Assembly: GCF_002009425.1 (NCBI RefSeq) | Contig: NZ_CP019936.1 | Location: 3,149,297-3,213,296, forward strand | DNA from: Thiosocius teredinicola | GTDB taxonomy: Bacteria > Pseudomonadota > Gammaproteobacteria > Chromatiales > Chromatiaceae | Direction of reading: 5' to 3' | DNA: 64,000 nucleotides | The notes under the pieces: model-generated | Database searches by the model: none | Told to the model about the DNA's origin: nothing | The model's input: only the letters and a program-made list of their open reading frames with translations | Position numbers and translations under genes: made by a program | Part shown: in pieces, positions 24,981 to 34,395 of the stretch | How positions within the stretch are numbered: position 1 is the first letter of the stretch | How the letters are laid out: each line of letters starts with the position of its first letter

Positions 24981-25975
24981 CCGGAGATTCCTACAGTATG
25001 CGCAGGCAGCAATTTCTTACTGAGGATTTTGTACAGCATCAAATCGATAGAAGAGAAAAACTTCTCATAGCTTTTGCAAAAGAATTAGCACTGCCGGATA
25101 CGGATAAAGAAGGTGCCTCGTTACTACATCAGGCATTGTCGGGCGATCACTATGAAGCACTGTCTCTCCGCTACACTGCCGGCCAACCTATTGGACAGCT
25201 CCGTCCTCAGATCACCAACGTGATCGAAGCCTATGAACGATACCAAAAGGCGCTTGCAGAGTACGAAGAAGCACCCGACATGTCTCCGCTCGGACTCGAC
25301 CAATTGGACGACTATGAGCGCGCAATGCAAATCATCGGGCTATGCGTCCTCATGCATCGTCCTGATCTCCTCAAACGCATCGCCGCGTTGATCGATCCGG
25401 GCTATAAAGGAGAAGACACACTCTACGAAGACATTCTCGCATTCTACTTGACTGACCGAATCGAATTGGACGAGTGGTATCACGAAGCCCCTTATACCCC
25501 ACTGATTCGAGCGATGTATGAGGAAGACGATCAAATAGCCGCAAGATTGCTGAACGACTACGTCAACAACTGGTATCCGGCCTTCAAGTACGCACCCTGG
25601 CATGATGGCCACTTGCGCACCGAGGGTACCGACGGTGACTATTTTGGCTATTGGGCTTTCGAAGCCGGGGCCGTCGCCTATCTGTGCAACATCGACGACA
25701 GCCAGATCACCCACATGGTCTACCCAAAAGATCTAGTGGCCTGGGCTCGCGAGTACGCTACCGAATACCCGCAGAGCGCCCCAGTAGTTCACGCACAACC
25801 CCATCAATCCGTCCCCGCTGGCCAACCCTGCCCCGAAACCGGCTGGTGGTTCACGCCAGCGAAAGCCGATTCTCGCCGTTACTTCAAAGCCGGGGATGTG
25901 ATGCCTGCGATAAGTAGCGACTACGGTGAGACACTTTGGCAATGGGCGCAAGATCAATCTCCACCGATGCTTTAG
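24977..25975 (+). CDS. PoNi-type immunity protein 2 (DUF1911) with the same C-terminal GWW/TPA module
   Basis: 332 residues, cytoplasmic. The DUF1911 motif lies at 224-258 (GYWAFEAGAVAYLCNIDDS, then YPKDLVAWAREY). The shared terminal module lies at 280-332 (CPETGWWFTPAKADSRRYF, ending DQSPPML). It is translationally coupled to effector 2 (ATGA overlap, AAGGATGAGAA upstream). Outside the DUF1911 core and the tail it differs strongly from immunity protein 1, as expected if each recognises its own toxin. The near-identity of the tails at protein level, but with many synonymous base changes, suggests selection rather than recent gene conversion. Specificity for effector 2 is inferred. Confidence 0.83.
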   Translation: MTGDSYSMRRQQFLTEDFVQHQIDRREKLLIAFAKELALPDTDKEGASLLHQALSGDHYEALSLRYTAGQPIGQLRPQITNVIEAYERYQKALAEYEEAPDMSPLGLDQLDDYERAMQIIGLCVLMHRPDLLKRIAALIDPGYKGEDTLYEDILAFYLTDRIELDEWYHEAPYTPLIRAMYEEDDQIAARLLNDYVNNWYPAFKYAPWHDGHLRTEGTDGDYFGYWAFEAGAVAYLCNIDDSQITHMVYPKDLVAWAREYATEYPQSAPVVHAQPHQSVPAGQPCPETGWWFTPAKADSRRYFKAGDVMPAISSDYGETLWQWAQDQSPPML

Positions 25976-26140
25976 TTTCAAAGCTGCCCCCTGCTTCTAG
26001 GCTCAATCGAATGTGGGAAGATTTCGCAGTGAGCTCCCATGGAAGTCGGATTCTGGGGGCATTATTGAGAGCTGAAAGTGCTCTTACTTTGGAAGAACTC
26101 GATCAGAAAACTCGTAGACATCTGTGCTAGCGAGAAGTTC

Positions 26141-29100
26141 CTAATTGGATTCTGCGTCATTTTCTTCGCCTGAGCGAGAAATGGCTGGCTTGCGTTTCAA
26201 CCGGCCAGATGAGGTGGTCTTCTGCGTCGTCAACGCACGAAGATTCTTGAGCTCTGAAAAAATCTTGGCCGTGTTCTCTTGCGTACGGAGGTCGATATCC
26301 AGTTTCCCTTCCATTACGTGCACAAGCGGGTAGATACTGGTTTCCAACGTATCGACCATCTTCTTGAGCAGCACATCGATACCCGGCACTGGTTCATTCA
26401 CCACCTCGACGTAGTATTGAACGTTGCTGAGCGACTTAACCAGCTCTTGCACCTGCTCCAGCACCTTGTCGCTGAAGTTCGGTGCGTTGCGCGCCTCGAC
26501 TTCAGCGCGATTGCGCTCTTCGAACAGTCCAATCGCCGATTGCATTTGATGGTTCAAATCGTATAACTGACCCGCGATCCGGGTTCCGGGATCGTCCCCT
26601 CCTGCGGCACTGTTGCGGCGGAAGCTCTCGAGGATTTCTAGCCAACGCTTACTCTGCTCAGGCGACATATTGCCGCGTAATTCTGCCAGCTTCAGCAGAT
26701 TCTCTTCCGCACCGGAGGTGAGCATCTGTGCTTCGCCAACATAGTGGTCGGCAATCATCTGCATCATCTCGTCTTCGTTCATCACGGCAGAGATCTTCTC
26801 CGCCATTTTGTTCATGTTTCGATAGCTGCCTTGTAGTTTGAAAGGCGGCTCAGTCCGATTATTGTCAGATTGCGCCGCCGACGCTATGTACTGCTGGTTG
26901 ATCTTCAGCACGATCGATTGAACTACGAACAGCTTTTTCAGAACGCCCGTCATCTCATTGACCTCGGCACTGCTGTACTCGTGCGACAAGTCCGTGGTCG
27001 CCACCTGCTTTCCTTTGGCCATGTCGACCAGCTTGTAGACATCGCTCATTTCACGTGTTGCCAGTGGGGCAAGCACCGGGTTCGATGTAAGCGAATTCTC
27101 GATATAGCTCAACGCGAACTGATCTTCCATGCCACCCAAGATGTCGCCGAGGTTGTAGACGTCGGCGCGGTTTGCGAGCATGTCCGGGACCTTGAAGGCC
27201 TCACCCGATTCGGTATACGGGTTGCCCGCCATAACAACGCAGAATTTGCGTCCGCGCATGTCGTAGGTCTTGGTCTGACCCTTCCAAACGCCTTCGATGC
27301 GCCGCGTTGCGTCGGTCAGAGAGATGAATTTCTGCAGGAACTCAGGATTCGTGTGCTGGATATCGTCGAGGTACAACATTACGTTGTTGCCCATTTCCAG
27401 TCCGAGATTCAGTTTCTCCAGTTCGCGCGCTGCAGTTACATCGGGGGCTTGCTGTGGATCGAGTGATACAACCTCTGCACCGAGCGACGGGCAGTTGATC
27501 TTCATGAAGATCAGGCCAAGTCGGTTCGCCACATATTCCATCAACGTGGTCTTACCGTAACCCGGTGGCGAGATCATCATCAGGAGGCCCATCAGGTCGG
27601 TACGCTTGTTATCACCCAGCGTTCCCATCTGTTTCGCCAAGTTGTCACCGATGATCGGCAGGTAGGCGTCATTGATCAAACGGTTGCGCACGAATGAACT
27701 CAGCGGGCGAGGTTTGAACTCCTGCGGCCTGAGCAGACGGCGCTCTTCATCAAGTATCGCCTGTCTCGTTTGCTGGTATCGATGAAAGCTCGGGACAGTA
27801 ACGGCCTTATGGGCTTCCAACCGCTGCAAGAACGTATCGCAGGCCATTTGCAGCGTCTGGTCTGCGATCCGTGGGTGCTCGCCAAACAGACCGTTAACCG
27901 TGAATTCTAGATCGACTTCCGATGAACGATGAGTCAACTGCCCATCGATGTTCAACAACGCAGCCGCTTCTGGCACGTATCGTTCTAGACCTTTCAGATT
28001 CTTGCGGTCGACCAGGGCGCTCAACCAAGCCACACTCAGATTCCAACGCTCGGCGATGCGGCCGTCCAAGGCCAACATCACGTCTTTGTAGTGACGCCAC
28101 GTATCATCGTCCAACGAGCGCTTCAGCTCGTCGACAAGCTCGCGGCCATACTTGCTGACAATGAATTCGGGACGCTCCCGACTCAACTCAACAACCAGAT
28201 AACGCGCAGCGGCGTTCACCACCATTGCATCAAATTCAAGCGGTTGCTCGTTAAGAAATGCCTGGATACCCGCTTCAATTTCGTCGCTCAGCAGACGAAT
28301 CGCTGCCTCGCTGGCCAATGCTGAGCGCATCTGCTGGGCCGACTGCGCGCGTTTCTGCCACGTAAGGTGCTGCACCTGCTCCTTGTTTTCATCATCTGAC
28401 AACGTCGCCCAAAACAAATGAGCCAGAGCACGGCTCATCGGATCGTAGCGAAGCAGGTCCGCACTCTCGAGTGCCGGTAGCAATTGCTGAAGGATCAACG
28501 CGGCGTCACGGTCATGCACGCCTTTTTCGTACCCTTCCTTGTAACGCGGCTGAGCGAACTTGCTGACGAGGGTGTTGATCGCTCCATCATCAAGCGCAGC
28601 AGCACGGAGACTCTCCATACTCAGCTGCTCCCGCTGTTCCTCAGCCGCCGAGAGAATCTGCGCGGCGAGGAACTCGCTTCGATACACGTCTGGACTCTCT
28701 GATTCGAGTGATAGATTCCAATAGTCGCGCAGCGCCAAGAGATCGGGATGTGTCAGCTCGTCGTAGTAGTCGGTGCCCGTAAGGTGCAGAAACAGCGCAT
28801 CACCGCGTGGAATGATCGTTAGATCCAGTTCTTGTGTATTGACGCTGAACCTATGCCGCGGACCAAGCTTGATGACATTTCCGCCGTCTTCAAATATCTC
28901 GGTTTTGTCGCGTAAAGCCCGCTGCGCCTGATCTTTGACACCTTTGAAACGAGCGGCTACATCGTCCGCTTTCACCGCGCTACCCAACTCTCGCAGTTGT
29001 GCTTCCAGTTCCTGCGCCTTCAGCACCAAGGCATCGGATGCGAAGTAGGTGTTAAGGTCTTCTGCTTCGGTGAACTTTAGGGAACGCCGCTCGATGCTCT

Positions 29101-31456
29101 TGAGCACGCGATCGGCGGCGTCGCCGATCGCTTGGGCGCGGCGCTGACGATCGTCGAGCAGTTGCTGCTTGTGCGCTTCGAAGCTCTCGTAGATCTCCTC
29201 GCGCTTGCCGAGGATATCGGACAGGAATTCCTCGTGCTCGCTGAACTGGCTCTCCATTTCTTCGAGTTGAACCAGCAGCCGCGACATCTGCTCATCGCTG
29301 CGCTCCGGTGTCGTCGACAGTCCCAAGGCATTGGCGATGCTTTGCGAGAACAGTTTAAACTGCGCTGCAAATTGCGCCTTGGCCTCCGCCGAACCCATGC
29401 TCTTGCGCTTGTGTTTGGCTGAGGCCTTGGTTTGATTCAAGCGTGAGTAGAGTTGTGAAATCGAATCGACGATTTGCGTTCGAACGGTCGCATCCGCAAC
29501 GTCCAGTGTCGTCAGCAACTCCGACAACAAGTCAAGGCCCACACCCGTAGACTCAAGCTCATCGACCAGCGGATCAAGATCCGCAACCTTGGTCGCTTTC
29601 TCGATCTCGTGCTCGAGGCCGTCGAGCTTGTCGTTATAAGGATCGAGTGCCTGATCCGTGGATAAGAAAGCGATGGTTTTCGCGCCCAGCGCCTCTCGCG
29701 CCTCGATAAGCTCTTCGTCGAGTGCGGCTATGCGCTCCCGATCGATGTAACGGTAATCTTTGATCGTCGCCAGATGGCCGCGTTGGCGCTGCACCCGTTT
29801 GAGCGCTTCGACATAGTCCTCGGCCACCTGCCAATTCTCCGCACGCAGCTCACGCAATATCTCTTCTTGGGCCTCCTCAGCCTCGGTCATCTTCTTGGAC
29901 GACTCTCTGCGGATCGCCTCAACCTTGACGAATTCATCGATGACCAGGTCTGATGTTTCCGCAATCGCCTTGACGAGCTCACCGACCCCGCCTGCCTCTT
30001 CGGATTCTATCCAGTAATAGGCATCAAACAGCTTGCGCGCAGACCTGCTGAGCGATTCATACAGTTTCACCGAAGCCGTCTGGCTGTCGATGATCCGCTG
30101 AATGGCGTAGAGATCAGAGATACCGCGCACAAGATCGTTGTTGCCGATGCGGCCGTAGAACGAGTCACTGATGGGTGCTTTGCTGGCGTATTCGTCAGAT
30201 ACGTAGGGCGTTTCCCATATCTGCATGGGGTGCACCCGCGTAGGCTGCCCCTCTGACGTAAAGATCACTAGTCGCCCGTCTTCCGACAACGCGTAGCCGT
30301 GACCGTACATCGGATTTTTGAGCTCTTTTTCGATGAGGTTATAAGCCAACAGCGCAACAACGCCGTCGTCCGGCCGATAGAACACATACAAGACATCCTC
30401 GCCATTCGGTGAGCGTCTTATGCGTTTGAATTTCAGGCCCTGTGTTTCTTCATCGAAGGTCTTGTAGGTGCCGGTCTGTAGATAGTATCCGCCGGGGAAG
30501 ACGATACCGTGGTCTTCCGGCAGTTGGACGCAGGATTCTCCGATCGCGTCGATACGCAGAACCTGCTGCGTGAGTGTATTGAACACCAGGTAACGCCAGA
30601 CCGTTTCTTTGTAAGGCAGTATCTTCAGCAGGATCAGGCCATTGACGGATGCGTAATACACCTCCGCATCGCCCAGCGCCTGAGTCTGATCTTCTACCGG
30701 CTCACGATAGATACCCAGCCCGTCCTCGGTGTTGTCTTCAACCTTGATCGTCAGGTCGCCACCCAACGTGTCGACAAACACCTTGTCGAGAATATTGATA
30801 TGCGAGTGGCGCCCTTGAATGATGTTGTCGCGCGTTGCCATCTGCCATTCGAAATCGTAAGCGGGCGGCAATTGAATATCGCGTTCGCCGCGGTTGTCGA
30901 TGTAGGTAACGGCGGCTCCATCCGGCGATAGCGACCAGCGGAACACGCGAATGTCTTCGACACGCTCGCCAACCTGAAAACCGGCCAGCAGCTTGCCGTC
31001 CCTAACCGTCAACTGAACCAGGTGGGTGTGTTTGTAGTATTTATAGAGCTCGGCGAAATCCTTGGTGAAACCAGGGTCGGAAAGGAACGTGCCCTCGGTT
31101 TTAACCGGGGTCATCTCGTAACTATCGCCCGATTCCTGCAGACTGAACAAGGCGAAAACATCGTCAACCTTGGTCTCCTGCTTCAGGCCGATGAAGACGT
31201 TGTAGCCGAAAAGCAGCAGGCCACCGACCTGGACGATGTCGCGCGATACGCAGTTGTTCTCGGTGCGAACATTGAACCTGCCGGCAAGGCGCATATCAGC
31301 GTCACCGAACTCAGCCAAGCGCGCCTCATTGAGTGCCTTGGCTTTCTCTGCGAGTTGCTTCCTCTGCTCCTGCAAACGCTTGCGAATGACTTCATAGGCG
31401 CCACCTTCTGCGACAGCCTGATCGACGACGTCTGCAGCCAACGTTTCCTGCGACAT
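26141..31456 (-). CDS. Giant AAA+ ATPase of the flotillin/PspA-linked 'DNA repair ATPase' type
   Basis: 1771 residues. The N-terminal ~450 residues look beta-rich and propeller-like (repeated WRYLVFNTLTQQVLRIDAIGE-type units). A long coiled-coil region follows (about 480-880), then a mixed region to about 1250. A single AAA+ module has Walker A PPGYGKTT near residue 1297 and Walker B NVMLYLDDIQH about 70 residues later. A helical C-terminus completes it. Database relatives are named DNA repair ATPase, but I see no nuclease or DNA-binding motif, and the neighbours point to membrane stress instead. It is the last gene of the DUF2170-PspA-YqiJ-YqiK operon. ATP-driven remodelling of membrane scaffolds is a plausible role. 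Substrate unknown. Confidence 0.85.
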   Translation of the reverse strand: MSQETLAADVVDQAVAEGGAYEVIRKRLQEQRKQLAEKAKALNEARLAEFGDADMRLAGRFNVRTENNCVSRDIVQVGGLLLFGYNVFIGLKQETKVDDVFALFSLQESGDSYEMTPVKTEGTFLSDPGFTKDFAELYKYYKHTHLVQLTVRDGKLLAGFQVGERVEDIRVFRWSLSPDGAAVTYIDNRGERDIQLPPAYDFEWQMATRDNIIQGRHSHINILDKVFVDTLGGDLTIKVEDNTEDGLGIYREPVEDQTQALGDAEVYYASVNGLILLKILPYKETVWRYLVFNTLTQQVLRIDAIGESCVQLPEDHGIVFPGGYYLQTGTYKTFDEETQGLKFKRIRRSPNGEDVLYVFYRPDDGVVALLAYNLIEKELKNPMYGHGYALSEDGRLVIFTSEGQPTRVHPMQIWETPYVSDEYASKAPISDSFYGRIGNNDLVRGISDLYAIQRIIDSQTASVKLYESLSRSARKLFDAYYWIESEEAGGVGELVKAIAETSDLVIDEFVKVEAIRRESSKKMTEAEEAQEEILRELRAENWQVAEDYVEALKRVQRQRGHLATIKDYRYIDRERIAALDEELIEAREALGAKTIAFLSTDQALDPYNDKLDGLEHEIEKATKVADLDPLVDELESTGVGLDLLSELLTTLDVADATVRTQIVDSISQLYSRLNQTKASAKHKRKSMGSAEAKAQFAAQFKLFSQSIANALGLSTTPERSDEQMSRLLVQLEEMESQFSEHEEFLSDILGKREEIYESFEAHKQQLLDDRQRRAQAIGDAADRVLKSIERRSLKFTEAEDLNTYFASDALVLKAQELEAQLRELGSAVKADDVAARFKGVKDQAQRALRDKTEIFEDGGNVIKLGPRHRFSVNTQELDLTIIPRGDALFLHLTGTDYYDELTHPDLLALRDYWNLSLESESPDVYRSEFLAAQILSAAEEQREQLSMESLRAAALDDGAINTLVSKFAQPRYKEGYEKGVHDRDAALILQQLLPALESADLLRYDPMSRALAHLFWATLSDDENKEQVQHLTWQKRAQSAQQMRSALASEAAIRLLSDEIEAGIQAFLNEQPLEFDAMVVNAAARYLVVELSRERPEFIVSKYGRELVDELKRSLDDDTWRHYKDVMLALDGRIAERWNLSVAWLSALVDRKNLKGLERYVPEAAALLNIDGQLTHRSSEVDLEFTVNGLFGEHPRIADQTLQMACDTFLQRLEAHKAVTVPSFHRYQQTRQAILDEERRLLRPQEFKPRPLSSFVRNRLINDAYLPIIGDNLAKQMGTLGDNKRTDLMGLLMMISPPGYGKTTLMEYVANRLGLIFMKINCPSLGAEVVSLDPQQAPDVTAARELEKLNLGLEMGNNVMLYLDDIQHTNPEFLQKFISLTDATRRIEGVWKGQTKTYDMRGRKFCVVMAGNPYTESGEAFKVPDMLANRADVYNLGDILGGMEDQFALSYIENSLTSNPVLAPLATREMSDVYKLVDMAKGKQVATTDLSHEYSSAEVNEMTGVLKKLFVVQSIVLKINQQYIASAAQSDNNRTEPPFKLQGSYRNMNKMAEKISAVMNEDEMMQMIADHYVGEAQMLTSGAEENLLKLAELRGNMSPEQSKRWLEILESFRRNSAAGGDDPGTRIAGQLYDLNHQMQSAIGLFEERNRAEVEARNAPNFSDKVLEQVQELVKSLSNVQYYVEVVNEPVPGIDVLLKKMVDTLETSIYPLVHVMEGKLDIDLRTQENTAKIFSELKNLRALTTQKTTSSGRLKRKPAISRSGEENDAESN

Positions 31457-31585
31457 GTGCGAGTTCCTGCTCTGTTCGGTCTTGAGAGATATTCGGGCGC
31501 ACGGGTGGCCCGAGGCTCTCTGTTTGCTCGCGATAACCGACCAAGTAATCTCAGCCGGTCATCGCCGGTGACAACGCACCCCTGC

Positions 31586-33517
31586 TTAGTGGGTGGTCTT
31601 ATCCTTGTCGTTGAGGAACCGCTCGACGAGCGCCTCGACCAAGCCGCTCTTTGAGGCGAAGCCATCCACCGCCTTGCCCAGCGACAACGACTTCGCGAAT
31701 GTATCGAAGAAGTGACCCTCGCCGCCCACGATGTCGATGTTGGATTTCTCCAGCGCCTTGGCAAGCACGTCCGCATTCTCGCGGGCAACGTCCTTGCCGG
31801 CTTCGATCGACGCGATGGCCTCCTTAAAGGCGGTCTCCAGGCTCATACGGAACTCTTCGTGCTCGCGAGCCTGGTCGCTCATCGTGCCCATGGCCTCGAA
31901 CTTCTCGACCAAGCCGTCTGCCTCGGCCTTGAACTGCTCGCGTGTAACGTCGGCGGCAGCCATACCGATCTCTTTCTGGGTCTGTGCTTCAGCAGTCCCC
32001 TTGGCGAGAATGACCTTGGCTTCCGCGTCACCCTTCGAATTGATAACCTGGGCTTCGGCATCACCTTTGGCACTGATGACACGCGACTCAGCCAAGCCCT
32101 CTTTCTCGATCGCATCGGCACGTGCCTCTTGCACACGAACGTCAGCAAGTCCCGGCGCAGCGCGTTCGGCCTGCAGACCTTCGGCCAGTTTCTTCTGACC
32201 GTCTGCCTTTTTGGCCGCAGCTTCGAGTTCGGCCTGCGCCATCACCGTGATCTCTTCGGCGTGGAAGCGCGCCGACTCCTGCTCGGCGGCAGCCGCAGTC
32301 ACCTGCTTGACCTTCTCCTCGTTGGCCGCTGCTTCGGCCGCCAGCACCTGAACCTGTTTCTGGCGATCCGCTTCGGAAACCTCGCGAACCTCTTTGATGC
32401 GCTCTTCTTCGACCGCAACGGTTTTGTCGACCATGACTCGTTCGCGAATGACATTGGCGATCTCTTTCTTCTCGACTTCGATCGCCTTCTCGGCCTCAAT
32501 CGTCTGGAGTTCGACTTCACGGTTACGCGCAACGATCTCGAGATCGCGTGCACGCGTAACGCGCTCCTGCTCGATGACGACCGCGCGCTGACGGTTCTGC
32601 TCAGCAACTTCGATCTCGCGCTGTTGGTTTTCGGTCTGAACCGCCAGGTCCTGCTCGACCTGGATCTTCGTCGCTTCGGCCTTGCGCCGTTCTTCTTCCT
32701 GCACCTTGACGGTTTCGGCCTCTTCGCGCGCCTGGATCGAGGCAATCTCACGCTGCTGTTTCGCCTCGGCATCTGCCTGTTGGCGCTCGAGCGAGAGCAT
32801 CGCTTCAACGGTCTCAACGTTCTTTTTCTTGATCGCCAGTTCTTCGTCTCGCTCCAGTTCGTTGGTACGAACGTTCTGCGTAGCTGTCAGCTCAGTGATC
32901 TTCTTGATACCTTCGGCATCGAGAATGTTTGCCGGATCCAGCGAGTTCTTCGGTGTCTGTTCCAGGTAGTCGATCGCGACGTCTTCAAGCACGTAGCCAT
33001 TCAGATCGTTGCCGATAACCTCAATGATCTTGTCGCGGAAGTCCTGACGATTCTCGAAAAGCTGCACGAACTCGATCTGCTTGCCAACCGTTTTAAGGGC
33101 CTCAGAGAACTTGGCGGCGAACAACTCGTAGACGGCGTCTTTGTCGGATGCACGCCCTGCGCCGATCGACTTGGCGACCTTCAATACGTCTTCCGCGGTT
33201 TCGTTGACTCGCAGATAGAATGCGACGGTGATATCCGCACGCATGTTGTCACGACAGATCAGGCCATCTTTGCCGCGCCGATCGACCTCGAGGGTGATCA
33301 GCGATATCCGCATCAATTCCTTCTTGTAGATGATCGGATAGACCAAGGCACCGGTGAAATGCACCTTGGGCTTGGACGTCATATCGTTGACGATGAGGGC
33401 AGTGCCCTGCTCCACCTTGATATAGAACGCCTTGAACAGCGCTGCGATACCCAGCAACACCACGAAGAAAATACCAACCCCGGTCAGGATAGGCATCAGT
33501 ACGGACAAATCAGCCAT
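31586..33517 (-). CDS. yqiK: Flotillin-like SPFH/band-7 protein (YqiK family)
   Basis: 643 residues from the ATG at 33517, which has GGGAG nine bases upstream. An ATG seven codons earlier is disfavoured. One N-terminal membrane helix (about 5-28, MPILTGVGIFFVVLLGIAAL) precedes the SPFH domain (about 30-210). A long Glu/Ala/Arg-rich coiled coil (about 225-400) follows, then Ala/Gly/Lys-rich flotillin repeats such as ADAIEKEGLAESRVISAKGD. Flotillins organise membrane microdomains and oligomerise through the coiled coil. It lies between yqiJ and the giant AAA+ gene, and the yqiJ-yqiK order matches the known pair. Confidence 0.92.
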   Translation of the reverse strand: MADLSVLMPILTGVGIFFVVLLGIAALFKAFYIKVEQGTALIVNDMTSKPKVHFTGALVYPIIYKKELMRISLITLEVDRRGKDGLICRDNMRADITVAFYLRVNETAEDVLKVAKSIGAGRASDKDAVYELFAAKFSEALKTVGKQIEFVQLFENRQDFRDKIIEVIGNDLNGYVLEDVAIDYLEQTPKNSLDPANILDAEGIKKITELTATQNVRTNELERDEELAIKKKNVETVEAMLSLERQQADAEAKQQREIASIQAREEAETVKVQEEERRKAEATKIQVEQDLAVQTENQQREIEVAEQNRQRAVVIEQERVTRARDLEIVARNREVELQTIEAEKAIEVEKKEIANVIRERVMVDKTVAVEEERIKEVREVSEADRQKQVQVLAAEAAANEEKVKQVTAAAAEQESARFHAEEITVMAQAELEAAAKKADGQKKLAEGLQAERAAPGLADVRVQEARADAIEKEGLAESRVISAKGDAEAQVINSKGDAEAKVILAKGTAEAQTQKEIGMAAADVTREQFKAEADGLVEKFEAMGTMSDQAREHEEFRMSLETAFKEAIASIEAGKDVARENADVLAKALEKSNIDIVGGEGHFFDTFAKSLSLGKAVDGFASKSGLVEALVERFLNDKDKTTH

Positions 33518-33628
33518 GGCAATAGACTCCCATTTCAATTGTTAGATCCAAACATCGTGTCGACCATTGCCGGGCCGTCACTTGGAGCATCTGACAATGC
33601 GATTGCGGCACGCAAGTCCGCGACATCA

Positions 33629-34303
33629 TCAACTCATAAATTCGTTCTCGGAGATCACCCGGTAGGCGTTTTCAGTTTCCAGGTATTCGAGCAGCACGAC
33701 GACGTCGCCACGCTGAAACTGCTCACCGCCGGTGCTACGTACTTTCAAGATCAAACCGGCACCGCCATCTTCGAGAACGGCTTCGCCGAAGTCGTTGCGG
33801 ACCACCGACGTACGAACTACGGCCTTCTGACCCAATAGTTGCTTGGGAACACCCTGCTGGGCCTTTTTGAACAACGGTCGCAGCGGCCGGATCATGACAC
33901 CGGTGATCAACGTAGCGACGTACAACGCGCCGATGAGGATCGCCACGCCGACAAGAAAGCTGAGAATACCGTCGGGGACAAGCGGTGACAGAAAGTGCAC
34001 GGCGTAGTAACTGATCAACCAGCCGAACAGCGAAACCAGTGAAAGAATGATCGTAACCGGCACGCCCTGTAGGCCGAAACGCAACAACACGCCGGCCAAG
34101 GCATTCGGATTGGCAAAGTCGCCCGCCTCAGCGCCGAACTCAGGAAGATCGACGTCAAGAAAATCGATATCGATTACGCCCAACACCGCCGCGAGCCAGA
34201 ACAATACGCACAACAGCAGCATGAACGTAAAGACGGCGGTCGGAAACGAGGCAATGTTCTGATAGAACGGATCCATGCCCTCGCTTAACAAGATTGCGAA
34301 CAT
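33629..34303 (-). CDS. yqiJ: YqiJ-like membrane protein with OB-fold (NfeD-like) C-terminus
   Basis: 224 residues. Hydrophobic helices lie at about 21-43 (AVFTFMLLLCVLFWLAAVL), 77-100 and 108-138. The C-terminal ~70 residues (KQLLGQKAVVRTSVVRND, then GDVVVLLEYLET) form a small beta domain like the OB folds of NfeD/DUF1449 proteins, which partner flotillins. It lies upstream of yqiK in the same direction, with 111 bp between the genes. Expected to sit in the inner membrane and recruit or stabilise the flotillin. A good RBS (AGGGA) precedes the start. Confidence 0.88.
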   Translation of the reverse strand: MFAILLSEGMDPFYQNIASFPTAVFTFMLLLCVLFWLAAVLGVIDIDFLDVDLPEFGAEAGDFANPNALAGVLLRFGLQGVPVTIILSLVSLFGWLISYYAVHFLSPLVPDGILSFLVGVAILIGALYVATLITGVMIRPLRPLFKKAQQGVPKQLLGQKAVVRTSVVRNDFGEAVLEDGGAGLILKVRSTGGEQFQRGDVVVLLEYLETENAYRVISENEFMS

Positions 34304-34395
34304 CGTCCCTTACCTTCGCTCAACGAGTTAGCTTTCATATTCCTTTATCCCGATGTTCCCGACGCGCCGTACACTCGCGTGTTCGATGTTCGGAT

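Noticed and set aside
25936-26130. Short plus-strand frame overlapping the end of immunity gene 2
   Set aside because: It begins inside the immunity gene in another frame, shows no domain, and ends before the AAA+ gene. No independent evidence of expression.
26141-31456. Assignment of the giant AAA+ protein as a DNA-repair enzyme
   Set aside because: The name comes from database relatives. No nuclease, helicase or DNA-binding motif was visible, and its operon partners are membrane-stress proteins.
31712-33838. 708-codon open frame antisense to the flotillin gene, Leu/Arg/Asp-rich
   Set aside because: Its composition mirrors the Glu/Ala/Arg-rich coiled coil on the other strand. No start signal or domain supports it.
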